A stretch of DNA of 64,000 nt from Blasia pusilla (lineage: Eukaryota > Marchantiophyta > Marchantiopsida > Blasiales). Location of the stretch: positions 24,056,001 to 24,120,000 of the forward strand of contig CM114275.1 in NCBI GenBank assembly GCA_050084515.1. Reading direction: 5' to 3'. Made by a program: the position numbers and the translations under genes. Positions 10,921 to 24,309 of the stretch are shown piece after piece. The notes beneath the pieces are model-generated. The model was not told the DNA's origin. It saw nothing but the letters and a program-made list of their open reading frames with translations, and did not search any database. Within the stretch, counting starts at the first letter, position 1. The number at the start of each line of letters is the position of its first letter.

Positions 10921-11563
10921 CTTATGCCCTTAGGGACCGCGGAAATGGATGAAACGAAAGTAGAGGAACGGAAACCTCCTCCGGACGGGTCTGGCTATTC
11001 GTTCGTGATAGGGGGGCGCAGAACGATCGGTTTCGGTCGAAGGAGACGGAGGAATTGCAGGCGATGCTGCTACGTCGGTGAGGCATTTGGGGTCGTTGTT
11101 GTGTGGAAATCGGAGACAGACGACAGTGCTGATTCGCGAGGGGTTGTAATCTTCGGAAAGTGTCGAGAGAGAGAGAGAGAGAATGAATCAGGGGTGATCT
11201 GAATGCTCTTCCGGAACATTTGGAGCTACTGGTTCAGTCCGGGGCACCTGCTGCCATTGATTATTAGGGCAGGGGCGGGGTCAGGGTGCTTCACGCTGTG
11301 TCTCGAGGCCTACAGTCTCGGAGACAATTGTTTCGATCGATCGACGAGGTTCAGGAATTCCTTGGCGCTCAGAGCACTTTCCAAGTATTGTTTGCCATCC
11401 ACTTAGGCGGGTGAGGGTGCTGTACAAAGTAGGGTAGCGCCGAGTAGCTGCTGTCGTTCGGTTCCAGCAAATTGGAGCAGGTAGAGGCACAGATTTTGGC
11501 CGGGCTAGCGCGGTGTAAAGCTGTGGTTGTGCAAGCGAGTGCGAGAGGAGGCATTCCAGCGAA
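10921..11563 (+). promoter_or_regulatory. Probable promoter and 5' leader of CDC73
   Basis: A GC-rich stretch immediately upstream of the CDC73 start contains a GA microsatellite (11166-11182). The reading frame at 10924-11202 encodes a low-similarity Arg-rich peptide and is probably leader sequence or an upstream ORF. No TATA box was recognised with confidence. Confidence 0.4.
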
Positions 11564-14446
11564 ATGGACCCGTTGGCTGTGCTGAGAGAGTACACAGGGC
11601 GGGGGGACCTGAACAGCGTGAAGTTAGTCGGAGATGAGTATTACTTCGGAGACGATTATCGGTTTGCCCGGAATGTGGAGACGGCATATAGGTCCAAGCA
11701 GGGTAGCTTGTACACATTGGAATCTCTAGTGTTTTTCGTGAAAAATAAGCATGTGAAGCACACTGAATATATGCAGCAGGCTCGAGGGTTGAAGCTGCAA
11801 ATCGTCACCTTCACTGACAGGAAGCCTCTGCAAGATTTTCTGGAAGGGAAGGTGTCCACGACGGATGCCATCGAGTTATTGCCGACTTCGACTAGCCTGC
11901 CTTCACGAGAAGATAGGCCGAAGAGACAAGCGGACGAGGAGAATGAGTCTGCAGGTGCTAATGAGAATGTTGCACCATCGAAGAGAATGAAGCTGGACGC
12001 AGATGGCTTATCCAATGAGGGTGGCAATTATTCCGTAGATACATCAGGAAAGAGCTTAATAGAGATGATCCGAGAAAGGGAGAGACCGGTGAGGGACCGA
12101 GAGCATTCTGGTCTGTCACAACAAGAACTTTGAAGGGGTGTTGGCTCTCTTGAAAGGTAGAGATGATGATAAACGTAGAGCCGAAGACCACCAGAAGAAA
12201 GAACCGGAGAAGCCAACAGAGCAGGTTCTACCCATATCGAATTCTGCCAATCGCTACGTGAATGTCGAGGAGAAAAGATTTTGGAAAGATCACCTGGGAA
12301 CAGATGCTGCAGAAGAGCTTGGTATCGACCCATCACAATCGTATGCTGATTCCATTAAGCCGAAGGACACTGCCAAGTCAAAGCCTGATCCAAGAGCAGG
12401 TCGGCCGCCCAGCCATCAAACGCACCATCGGCCTTCTCTCTCTACTCCCAGTCTGAAAAAGCCAGAGGGTCCTCCCATCATTCTTGTTCCTAGCGCTTCT
12501 CAAACAATGCTCAATACATACAATGTGAAGGAGTTTCTCGAGGATGGGGTATATGTTGCCCCGGATGTCAAAGCTAAAACTGTCAGCAAGAAGCCAGAGT
12601 ATGTATCCATTCACAGGAAGATGGGCCGTGACCATCCGGTCAGATATGAAGTGAGAGATAAACCGTCAATATTGTCAACTAAAGATTGGGACCGGGTAGT
12701 AGCTGTGTTTGTACTCGGGAAAGAGTGGCAATTCAAAGACTGGCCGTTTAAGGATCACGTGGAAATCTTCAACAAGAGTAAGTTAACTGCTATTCACACA
12801 ATGCTCGATTTCAAGTGTCAATGTTAGTGACTATAACTAGCATACCCTGTTCTAACACTCTGCTTGTTTATAATAGTTGAGTTATGTTTTGGGAAAGAGG
12901 GACCACATGGGTTGACTACCACTAAGCCTTTGAGGCTTTATCGGTCACTCTCTTGGAACCATCTGTCGTGCATCTGGCCGCATAGGTAGATCGGCTTAGA
13001 TAAATGGCTCGGCTGCTCATGGTTTTGTAAGGATATTCTGATTGCGAGTATAAATTAAGGTTTCCCTCCAGGATGAGCCGTATCCAGGTTGCCATCAGAG
13101 CTGGATGAAACCAAAACCTTGAAGAAGTGGTCTTGGCATACTAGCGTGTATATGGGAGCTTTAGACTGTACTCTGAGACACTAAGAAGCAATAGAGTGCC
13201 TTTGGTGCCCTATAATTTGGGTGATCACCACTTAAACTAAAAGGAAGCCAGTGAAAGAGGCAAAATCTTGGATAACAAAAGTTGAAGATGGTATGTATGT
13301 GATGAAAGCGCATACATAGTATCTTCAACTTTTGTTATCCAAGATTTTGCCTCTTTCATTTCATCACATACACAATATCTTCAACTTTTGTCATCCAAGA
13401 TTTTGCCTCTTTCACTGGCCTGAATTGTGGGAGCAAAAAGAGAAAAGTCCTTGTGGGTGCTGTCACCAAACTGTAGGAGAGTGCTCACAGCAACACAACA
13501 TTGAGAAAGCAATAAAAAAGTTGGACGTTTTGCTGATGAATGTGCGTCCTGGACCACTAGAACAGGATAGTGGTAGCCTCCTTGAACCACAAGAAGAGGA
13601 GGATAAGAACACAATTGAAGTCCTCCACCTTAAGTGATGGTGGGGAAGAAACTTCCAGTCAATGCCCAGTCAGCTGTCAGAATCAATTCTAAAAACAACC
13701 TCCTAGGCAGAAATTGCGGAACTGGTACCACCATAGCTGTTTGTAGTGCCCAATAGCTGAGATTTACTGTCCAAAGCTCCTGTACTGTCAAGTAAAGGCT
13801 TATGGGAACCCCTGGAAGCTCTGCTTCAACATCCTATATGGTTAGGACTCATACTATGTGGTAGAGTCTCCTTCCTCTCATATGGTACTTTCTCCTCTTC
13901 TTTCTTCTGGAGTACAGTATGAGCGGTTCCTTGTAAAAATGAATGCATGCAATGTGAAGTCTTTGGTATTTCAATTGTGTCTGATGATGGGGAGCATCAC
14001 AAGTGGAATCCTTAGTATGGCTTGGTGCCCATGCAGTATTGGGAATTTTCTTGAGGTTTGAAGACGACAGTGTGGAGTCTGCTCAAAAAGTGAGGCAATG
14101 GAATGTGAAGATTCTGTCGGTATGTTCACCCACTATCATTTGGAATCTGCAAAAGCTTCTATATTATGATAGTGTGATGGTATGGAAGAAGAGGTGGCTG
14201 GTTGGACACATCTCTTCTAGGAGTGATTCTGAGAGTTTTTTGAAAGTTTCAGAATTTTGTTACTGGTAAATTCTGGCATCCACTTTTGGTTGTGCTGTAG
14301 AGCTTGTCATGATAATATTAGATTGTCTGCATCATCATTTGCAGTTAAGCAAGCACAAGCGACACCAGGATAGAACTGCAGTCCTTGCATTCTGGGAAAG
14401 CTTGGATAAGTCTGTAAAATCTCGTAAACTGAACGTTGTCTTCTAA
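11564..14446 (+). CDS. CDC73: CDC73/parafibromin, PAF1 complex subunit, with a frameshift in exon 1
   Basis: CDC73 (plant PHP) is a PAF1-complex subunit that travels with RNA polymerase II and supports histone H2B/H3 modification and elongation. Exon 1 (11564-12777) opens MDPLAVLREYTGRGDLNSVK, continues with VETAYRSKQGSLYTLESLVF and HTEYMQQARGL, and later has EGPPIILVPSASQTM and WDRVVAVFVLGKEWQFKDWP. Exon 2 (14037-14119) encodes GIFLRFEDDSVESAQKVRQW. Exon 3 (14345-14446) encodes KHKRHQDRTAVLAFWESLDK and ends in TAA. The Ras-like C-terminal domain spans about residues 303-465. Near 12097-12104 the frame shifts by 2 nt: the family's R-D-R-E-S-I/V-L is encoded as CCGAGAGC, as if one GA of a GAGAGA run were lost. 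The first frame then stops at TGA 12131-12133 after 189 codons. With the lost dinucleotide allowed for, all exon phases agree and the length is 466 residues (Arabidopsis about 415). Confidence 0.92.
13247..13419. repeat. Three-arm hairpin in CDC73 intron 1
   Basis: Arm 1 (13247-13289) contains GAAAGAGGCAAAATCTTGGA and CAAAAGTTGAAGAT. Arm 2 (13321-13358) is the exact 38-base reverse complement of 13252-13289, with a 31-base loop. Arm 3 (13377-13419) is a second reverse-complement copy that matches all 43 bases of arm 1 except one. Outer bases (GTATGTATGTGATGAAA against TTTCATCACATACAC) also pair. It is consistent with a foldback transposon that gained a duplicated arm, or with a hairpin RNA source. 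Confidence 0.85.
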
Positions 14447-17400
14447 GGAGCTCCACAGTTGGTAAGTCTACTCTAATAGATATGATTGGTTAGTTCATTT
14501 GGTTTAAACGGATATGTCCTCTGGTTCTCTTTGAATCTCATGCTCACAATTATCTCAGCTTATTACTGAATTGCACCTCCAATTCTAAAATTCAGGCAAG
14601 ATGCTGGGTGTTGATGGGATGGGTGTGGTTTTATGAGAATGGGGATGAAGTTGTGTGGCAGTTTCTGTGGAGAGGGAGTGGCTGTCCAATGTAAAATGCT
14701 GTGCATCTGAATTGCTTTGGCCTTTGCTTCAGGAACATCTTTGCATCGTCATGTATGCGATTACTGACTCTGCGAGCTCTTGTAGTCTAGAGGATCAATC
14801 CTATACAGCTCTAAAGTGGAGTGGTGTACCCTGTGGAGAGCGTATTTGCGGCTCAAATTAAGACAGTCTCAGCACCACTTAAGGTTAGAATAACTGAAAC
14901 TGTCTAGCAGAATCCCAATCACAATGGATGGAAAGTGTCGTAGTAGAGAGTAAACGTCTCTATAGTTTCTCTGTATATTGACTTTCAGTTTCTGTTTTTT
15001 GAATTTCTATATATGTCTTTGTTTTACCTTAACCATGGAAGTTCACTCCCAAGAAAGAAACATTTTTCCTTGGCCTACCATGTATATAGATGTGGAGTGA
15101 AAATTACTTAGATGGGATTTGTGTATCTCAGAGGTTTTCATATCAGGTAAACGTTAGTTGGTGTGTTTAACCTGGTGGCCATCTGGATTAGATATTGTCA
15201 GAAAGATAAGTCTAAGTCAGGTAGCTCAAGTTTCCCAAATTAGTAGTCTTAAATGTGGTTTGTTATTGTGTAGGTAGACTTGTTGAAGACGCTGCTTGAT
15301 AAACCTGGTGGTTGATCACTGGAATTTGTTTTTCTGATTAGATCCAGAAAATCATCTTCTTTGCAGGGTAGGGCTGAGGTTCCCCTGATCTTACATGGGA
15401 AAGCGTGCAAGACTCCTTTGGAAGTGTTCAGACCTTGTGGATGGTGTGAACCAGCTAAAAGAGTCTAACTACTCTGACCTCATCATATTTTCTTCCAGAG
15501 TTTCTGTATTGAATCCTTGAAGTTATAATACAGAGGGCCAGTAGAATCAGATACTGGTCCCAGGAGGAACAAATGCATCAATTGTAGATCCTGACACTTG
15601 ACAAGAAGGGTAAAGAGCTGTTGTAAGACAAGTGTTCAAGGGCAGAAGTTAGGTCCTCTTAGAAACAAATGTGAACCATCAGTCAGCTAATGGAGGATGG
15701 AGCCAATTAATTTCTTCAGCAGGTGGTTGAACAAATAATTTTCTGTCTTGTGTAATTGTTTCACCTGATGAGGCTGGAATATGAAGCTGAAAGTTAGTCA
15801 GACGCCAGTGTTTTGAGCAAGTGGATGGCATTTGTATTTAATGTTCTGAGCAGTTAGGGTTTTGATTGTGGTGAAGACTGCTAGATGTGAAGCTTTAAAC
15901 GTAGTGGCCAAAGTACCAGTTTGAAAGTTTTATTTTTATCAAGGGTTTGCGATCTTTTGGTGATGTGGTGACCAGAAGAGCGCAAATGAAGAATGACTAG
16001 GTGTTTTAGTAGATAAGTGCACTGCTGGGATAATATTTATGATTTAGGATTATTCACTAGAATAATGCTTCACAAGTCCTGGGCGCCCTGATGAATGTTG
16101 GGGTCGTAGATCTCTGATAGATGGACACCGTTCACGACACGATTCATCACATGAGTGTCGCTTGTGTTCAAAATTTTATTCAAAATTTTATTCGCATACA
16201 AAGATTCTCGTTCTTGTATTCTCGGGCTTGTGTGGTTGGAATGTAGAAGGGATGGAATGAGATTTTAATAAATTTCCTTACTATTTTGGGAAATTTTGTA
16301 AATTGGATGTATTTTGGAAAGTAAAAACTAACAAATAAATTCGGCTGAATTATATGTCACACTTGCACTTCATTTGCACATTTGCTAGTCCAATGTGAGT
16401 TTGTAGGAATATGATTATCATACATCTACATTGTGAGTGTGGTAAAATAGAAATTTGGAACAGTACTAGAGTTATAATCTATGAGTGCAACACTTGTAAC
16501 ACTGCAGCTATAGTGAGGGTCCTGCGCTTGCAAACTTGCTCCACATGTAGTGATGAATGGGTTTGCACAAAGTGGACTTGCAAACACATAATTGCAAATT
16601 ATATATTCATTTTTGACAAAATGGACTTGTAGTGCAGTTATGATTTCCAAATGTTTGCCTTGCGGTGCAAGTGACATCGAATATTCCCTTAGGGCTCTGC
16701 ACCTTCCGTCATCATGGATGATTGTCGTGTGTTTAGGATGGATACGCAATTCCACCAATGAGATGATAAAGAGATTGATGAACCCTTTTTCTTTCCCTTG
16801 TAGATGGAAGAGTGGTTTTTTATATGTATCATACGTCTTTGTGAAAGTATATCATGATATGTATATCCATAGGAGTAGACATGCTTTGAAAAAAGTGGGC
16901 AATCTACATCGCAATGATGAGTAATAAGTATAGCATATTACGTGAACATTCCACATTTTTATTAAAATAAAATTGATAATTTACGTGTAGATACCACTAA
17001 ATCCCTAACCTACCTCATATTCCTTCAAAACTGAGTTTTTGTATACTTGATGAGTTTGCATAATATTAATTTCCTCCGACATTGAGTCTGTTGTGAACTC
17101 TCTTGAGCATGTTCCATATTAGGCACATATTCCCTACTTTTCAATTTTTTCATTTGCTTCTAGGTTTGAAGTCTTCCCACTATGTGCTTGCTATAAATCA
17201 TAGCCTAGTATTCGTAATCATAAGCGTCATTTGGTGCTTTTAGAAGTTGTACACGTGACATTGGACTTCATCTGGTGCATGCACCGGTGAGTAAACACCT
17301 CTCATAAAAGAGAACCAATGCAACAAATGCAACTCACCAAATTTTTAAATGGCATCACCCTTATCTTCTCCAATCTTGTTCCCCCCTTGAGTCTTTAGGG

Positions 17401-18000
17401 TACTTCCCATCTTCCTTATCACCAAGCAGGATCACACGGAAAAATTGAGGTCCCCACACCTCTTAGAAAGCCTTTTTTAATAAAATAGCATATGACTTTC
17501 CATTTGTGACTCCAACCAATGTGAGTCTCTTGCGATTGCAATGCCATACCCTGCAAATGCAAAGTGGGAGTTGTTGTAGATGCTTTTGGCATGTTGTTTG
17601 AGAGTTTGATTTGCAAACTGTTTTATCTTTATTATGAGCTTAATGTGGGTGACTACAATCACATCTGGAAAATGGATTTCTAGACTTGCAAAACAAGGTT
17701 GACTCGCAAAGTTGCCTCAAGCTGTATTGGATTCATACAATCTCCCTACTATATTTTGAGCAAATTTGTGAATCACACGAGCCATGGAATAATTGAACTT
17801 GACTCGAAAAATAACGAGTCTCACACTTGCAATTATCTTGCATTTGGCTCATAATTTCCGAGCTGTCACATCTTATTTTGACGCAGGTAGAGTTCTATCG
17901 CATCGACGGCATAGAGAGTCAGCAGGATGTTCGAGTGTAACTTCTTCCAAAGAGGTCGGATGAGGTTGGAAAAAGGTCTATTGTGTCCGGAACGTTGTTT
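14447..18000. other. Intergenic, no gene recognised
   Basis: The stretch holds the CDC73 3' flank and then repeat-like AT-rich DNA from about 16.1 kb. Reading frames are short and without recognisable similarity. Several segments at 16.4-19.2 kb repeat a (ACTTGCAA)-like vocabulary (for example GACTTGCAA, ACTCGCAAA, TTGCAAG), which suggests decayed repeats. No tRNA or other RNA gene was seen. Confidence 0.35.
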
Positions 18001-18475
18001 ATGGTGATATCCCTATTTTTTTCTTATATAGTCCGTCACGTGACTCGTTGACTGAGTCAACGGTCACCCGGTAACCTATGCATGTAGGTTACCATTGGGA
18101 GGGCTATTTCTGGGGGAAGAGCCTTTTGGCTCTTCCTAAGGGTATAAGAGTGAGAGACATGGCTTTCTCATGTTGAGCCTTATGAGCACCTCTCTTGCAT
18201 ATACATGTGTGGATGTGTAGGAGTTAGAGTGCTAGCGTCCAGATTCCCTCATAACGGAGGGTGGATGTGATTTGATATGCCGATGTAGATTCATGAGTGG
18301 AGTTTTAGGTCGGGTGAGCCGTTTTTACTACTCTGATTTTTGTTTTGGGATCTCAATGTATATGCGTGCGTGCATTTTGTTTATGTGTGGATCTACCCCT
18401 AAGTTTGGGAAGATCAGTGTTGTGTGGTGTGTAGATATGACCATCGATGTGGGTTGTGTAGCGATGTGTATGTGT
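18000..18475 (+). repeat. Probable LTR remnant (copy 2 of the family at 5.0 kb)
   Basis: Positions 18340-18470 match 5060-5180. Upstream is a TATA-like GGTATAAGAGTGAGAGA at about 18139-18155 and a short AACCTATGCATGTAGGTTA inverted repeat at about 18073-18091, as in an LTR U3/R region. The LTR boundaries were not found. About 780 bp later the integrase remnant of the same family follows. Confidence 0.5.
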
Positions 18476-19257
18476 ACGACAGAGTGTTTTGCAAATACTA
18501 TGCGGCTTAACAATTATTTTTTCTTACACTTACAAGTCAATCATAGTTTTATTGCAAAATGCTCATGTGATAATTCCATTTGACACCTAGATTTGCAAGT
18601 CCTTACAAATTTATGTAGTCAAATAAGATGCAAACATTGGCTCGCAACTCACTCGCAAACTAGTCATGAAACACTTGCAAAAATGTGTCAAAAGTAGTCA
18701 TAAAATAGTGAGTCCAAGTAGAAGTTTGAGACTCACAAGACAATTGCAAAGTAGTGGTTTTCTACAAGTGCAAAGTTTTTTGCTTAGTTTGGAGTAGTTT
18801 TTGGGTTTACAGACCAATTTTTTAAGGGAAATTTAACTCCTTCCAATTTTTTTAGGGGTGGATTTGATTCTTTTATCCTTTATTTCTTATATTTTAAATT
18901 GAAGAAATTTGGAAAAAAACCTACTCCTATACACCGTACACACATTCTTCAACATCAAACAAAAATTCTACCTAAGAAAATTCAAGACCTAACTCCACTA
19001 TAGAAGGAAAGTAGTTGCAAAGTGAGGAGAGTAATCTTGAAAAGTTAGAAAAGAGTGAAAATGGAGCAATTTGGAGGGGAAAGGGAAATTTATGGCCAAG
19101 GTTTTGGTTTTGAGACTCATAAATTACTTGCAAGTTGCAAGTTCTAGGACTCCCAAAAGCCTTGTAAGTTGTGGGTCTTAAGCAACTCCAAAGCAAGTAC
19201 AAGAAGCCAAAATTTTTGGGTCTAATTGGAAATCACATTTGTGGGTCAATTTCAAGT

Positions 19258-20093
19258 TGAAGCAGAGGTGTTGATGACCAGAGTATCAAATTTCATGGGG
19301 AGTTCTCAAGCTTGTGTGATGAAGTGATGAATCACCATTGCATGATGTCATGAGATAATCCACAAGAAAATGGTCTTGTCGAGAGATTTTTCCAAACAAT
19401 GAAGAGGAGTTTTTGCAAGTGTGGCTCACAATAGGGTCACCTAGGAGGTTGGCAATTGACTACAATTACCATGGTTAGAAAGTGGCAATTTTTTTAATTG
19501 ACGAGTATCTTTGATATTCTTTTTGACATTATTTTTTCTTCTTTGGATGAGAGCCCCATATTGACCTACAACTATTTGTTGTAATATTAGAGAGGTGTTG
19601 AACCTTAAGGACCTAGATATGTGGGTGAGAGCATCTTCTCAACAAACCAAGATATTGTGACTAGTCACGCCCATCAAATTTGAGAATTTGGCTATTGCAC
19701 GACATCATGATAGATGAAGATACGTGACTATTTGGCAAGGAAGATATTGACCACTCATCTAGAGGTTCCATCAAGGAAACTATATTTACTTGCAGTATTA
19801 GACTCCAATGACATTGGATATTACAAAAGTCCGCACCATTTCTAATGGTGCATGAGGGATTGCCATCAAGCCTTCTCTTGCTCAAAGAACTTAATTGATG
19901 GTTTATGTTTTAGGAGGATCATAGGTGAAATTCTATGCCATGTCACCTCCCAAATATTGAGAGAATACTGGACCCCAACATGGAAATAATATGTGCAAGT
20001 CTATGGTGCATGATGTATGGATCAACCACTAACACCGCCATCATGCTAGTCTATGATAGGTATTTGAGAGGGTGGTATGTCATATTATAATCC
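19258..20093 (+). pseudogene. Ty3-like integrase remnant with ruined PHD-finger-like end (copy 2)
   Basis: Fragments in the order expected for integrase are visible: A-E-V-L-x-x, N-F-x-G, then FENLAIAQHHDR near 19677-19712, RYVTIW, RFHQGNYIYLQY and TPMTLDI to about 19830. These are the same blocks as in the 4.3-5.0 kb remnant. At 20007-20084 one frame reads C-M-M-Y-G, A-I-M-L-V-Y-D-R-Y and R-G-W-Y. This looks like a PHD zinc finger (C-x2-C, M-L-x-C-D-x-C, G-W-H) in which most Cys/His ligands have become Tyr. Stops and frame changes abound. The PHD reading is an inference. Confidence 0.6.
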
Positions 20094-20602
20094 ACCTTTC
20101 AAAAGTGTTCTTCAAAGATAATGAATGTGTCCCAAATGTACAGAGGGTAGGTAGTCTTGGATCTTAATCTGTTGGATTGATATGGATAACAAGGAGGCAA
20201 CTAACAAGGGGGAGACACTGATACCTGACTTGTTTGCTCTGAGCATTACAAAGATGTGTGTTAATGTACTAGGAGACGAGTGATATCTTGAGTTACAGGG
20301 ACTTAACACTCACAACTATGGTAGGGATTGGAGATCTTCCGGTATATGATTGTGTGAGTGTCTAGTTTCCAAGTTGTTGAGCTTTTTAGATGATGAAAAA
20401 AAATCTATATTATGAAGTGATATATATGCATACGAAAAATTTATGGTCACTTACATAAGAGTAGAGAGCATTAAATTGGCTTATCCAAAGAGGTCATGGG
20501 TTAAGCTTAATAGATTGAGGTTGACCTATTGAGGAGTTGGGAAACTTAAGTTTGTAGGTTTCTCCCAATATTGGGTCTATTTGGAGTTATATAGAGGGAG
20601 TT
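20094..20602. repeat. Repeat-derived flank of the chromovirus
   Basis: This is non-coding. A TATA-like GTTATATAGAGGGAG lies right next to the chromovirus LTR at about 20587-20601. The sequence AGTTGTTGAGC..TAGATGATG at about 20370-20393 resembles part of the adjacent LTR family. The chromovirus may have inserted into an older LTR. Confidence 0.35.
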
Positions 20603-22197
<1,595 letters not shown>

Positions 22198-22848
22198 AAG
22201 ATAGGGGAATTTTTTGGGAAGCTAACCCCTTAACACTAAATCGTGTTATGGTAGCTAACCCGTAATTCCTCTTTTGGCTTAAGTGTTAGGTTGCCGCTTG
22301 CGGCACTTAGAATTATTAGCTTCTTCACTTCAATTAGCCTAGACCACTTTTGCAGAACTAATCTAAACTATCAAAATAAGCTAACTAAGTCTGCAACCTA
22401 ACACTTCACTCACTATTTGTAAACAACCGCCTGTTTACCTAGCCAACTCGTACTACTTTTGGGTCACTTGTATTCTACTTAGGCGCGTCACTAAGTTCAC
22501 TCATGCAACATGAATGAGATCACGACAAAACCCAAGACAGACTAATATGCCCCGCCGACGTTAGGGCGGGTCCAAATGGTAGTACTTCAACATCTGGTCC
22601 TGATCTAGATGCCTTATCTGAATACAAGCTCTCACCTAAAATACTCATTTTTTGGCCTTCTTGACTTACATCCTAAGCATATGAAGAACTACTCATTGCC
22701 ATGGACTACCAAACTCAAAATCACAATCACAACCATCGAATCTTTATATCCATGCATTCTTTATTGCAAGAACTAAACATTTCTAGTTACAACGGGTTAT
22801 CGGCTCAAGCTTCCCGGTCACAAGTGATGTCCTTTGCTTCACCATGTA

Positions 22849-23391
22849 CTAACGTATGTGCCTATCTTGCATCCATTTGAAGTCTCGCAACACTTCTTGC
22901 GCGTGTTCAAGATCCGCCTCCGCAATCCAAGTCGCCTCTTTCACATGGTAGCCTTTCCACTTCACCAAGTACTCAAACTTGGCGGCTCTATGTTTAGAAT
23001 GCAGAATGGTCTCCACCTTAAACTCTAGTTCCTCAACTTTGATGACCGGTTGTGGTCTCAACACCATCCTTCGTTCCGGACGCACATTGTCTTGAAGACA
23101 CTTCTTCAATAATGACACATGGAAAGTCGGGTGAATCTTGAACTCGTTTGGCAACTCCAATGTGTACACATCCTCAAACGACTTTGCCTTGATCACAAAC
23201 AATCCAACATACTTGGCTGATAATTTTGCGGACAGTTCCTTTGGAAGAGTGAGATTATTTACACTCAACCACACTTGTTCCCCAACTTGGAAACTCACTT
23301 GGCACCGAATTTTGTGAGCATGCTTCACGTACCTTAGTTGAGCCTTGGCAAGAATTTTCCTCGCTTGCTCTTGTCGTTCTTGCATTTCCAC
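22849..23391 (-). pseudogene. Chromovirus integrase C-terminus and chromodomain
   Basis: This open stretch of 180 codons is the end of pol. It contains the GPY-like region (LSAKYVGLFVIKAK, HPTFHVSLLKKC) followed by a chromodomain with FEYLVKWKGYHVKEATWIAE and a C-terminal helix. Chromodomains of this kind direct chromovirus integration to heterochromatin marks. It is separated from the rest of integrase by a stop at about 23392-23394. Confidence 0.88.
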
Positions 23392-23394
23392 TAA

Positions 23395-24308
23395 CTAACA
23401 TTCCGCTGTTTCTTGACGAGTGTGTGTCGATATAGCGCCCCTCAAAAGAGCCAAGTCAAGAGGCCCTTCTCGTTCTCTTTGATACGCCAGAAGAAACCGA
23501 GATTCTCCGGTTGCCGAATGCTCGGTCGAGTTGTAAGAATACTCAACCATACTTAGCCACTTGGCTTTATCTCTTTGGTCCGCACTCATGTAATTCCTTA
23601 AGTACCGATTCATGACCGAGTTTAATTTTTCCGTTTGCCCATCCGTTTGAGGATGGAAGGCCGTACTAAAGCTGGGTCAGATCCGAAACCTTCTGGATAG
23701 ATGTTTCCAAGAGGCACCGGTAAACTTTGAAACTCCATCGGATACAATGCTCCTAGGCAATCCGTGAGCTCACCACCAACCTTCCAGGAACAGTCGGGAA
23801 GTTGTGTAGGCCGTCGTAGAATCTCTCGTCAATCCAAACCTCCCCAACTTGCTAAACTCATTAACTATCATAAGTATAGCGTTATATCCCTTAGATTCCG
23901 GAAGACTCATAATGAAATCCATGCTTATGATTTGCAAGGGTTCCTCTGGGATCGGCAAAGGACGAAGTAAGCCTTGGTTCTTGGCATAAGAAACTTTGTT
24001 TGCCTGACAAATCACGCAGGTCTTCGCATATTGAGCAACATCTTCCTTCATGTTGGGCCAGAAGAACCTCTTGGCCAAAACAATAAGAGTGGATTTCTAC
24101 CCTTTGTGTCTTGCAAAGGTCCATCATGACATTCCACAAACACTTTGGTCCGTAGTTTTCCTTGGCCTACATAGATCTCCCTCTGCTTAAACCTTAGCAA
24201 GCCATGCCTCAAACTTAGATTGGCCACCTTCTCACCCCGCTTCAACTTCCCAAGGTACTCACTTGCTTGCGCATCCTTCATGAATCCTTCTTTCCAGGTC
24301 TGTTTCAT
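23395..24308 (-). pseudogene. Chromovirus integrase (zinc-binding and catalytic core), broken
   Basis: Two overlapping frames cover integrase. The zinc-binding part has the CVICQANK knuckle near 24000-24025. The core begins with IISMDFIMSLPESKGYNAIL, and a later block reads AKWLSMVEYSYNSTEHSATG. Frameshifts near 24060 and between 23610 and 23770 separate the parts, and the DDE triad cannot be followed in one frame. It cannot encode a working enzyme as read. Confidence 0.85.
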
Positions 24309-24309
24309 T

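Noticed and set aside
10924-11202. 92-codon frame upstream of CDC73
   Set aside because: It lacks similarity, is Arg-rich from purine-rich DNA and ends in a GA tract. It is more likely leader sequence than a gene.
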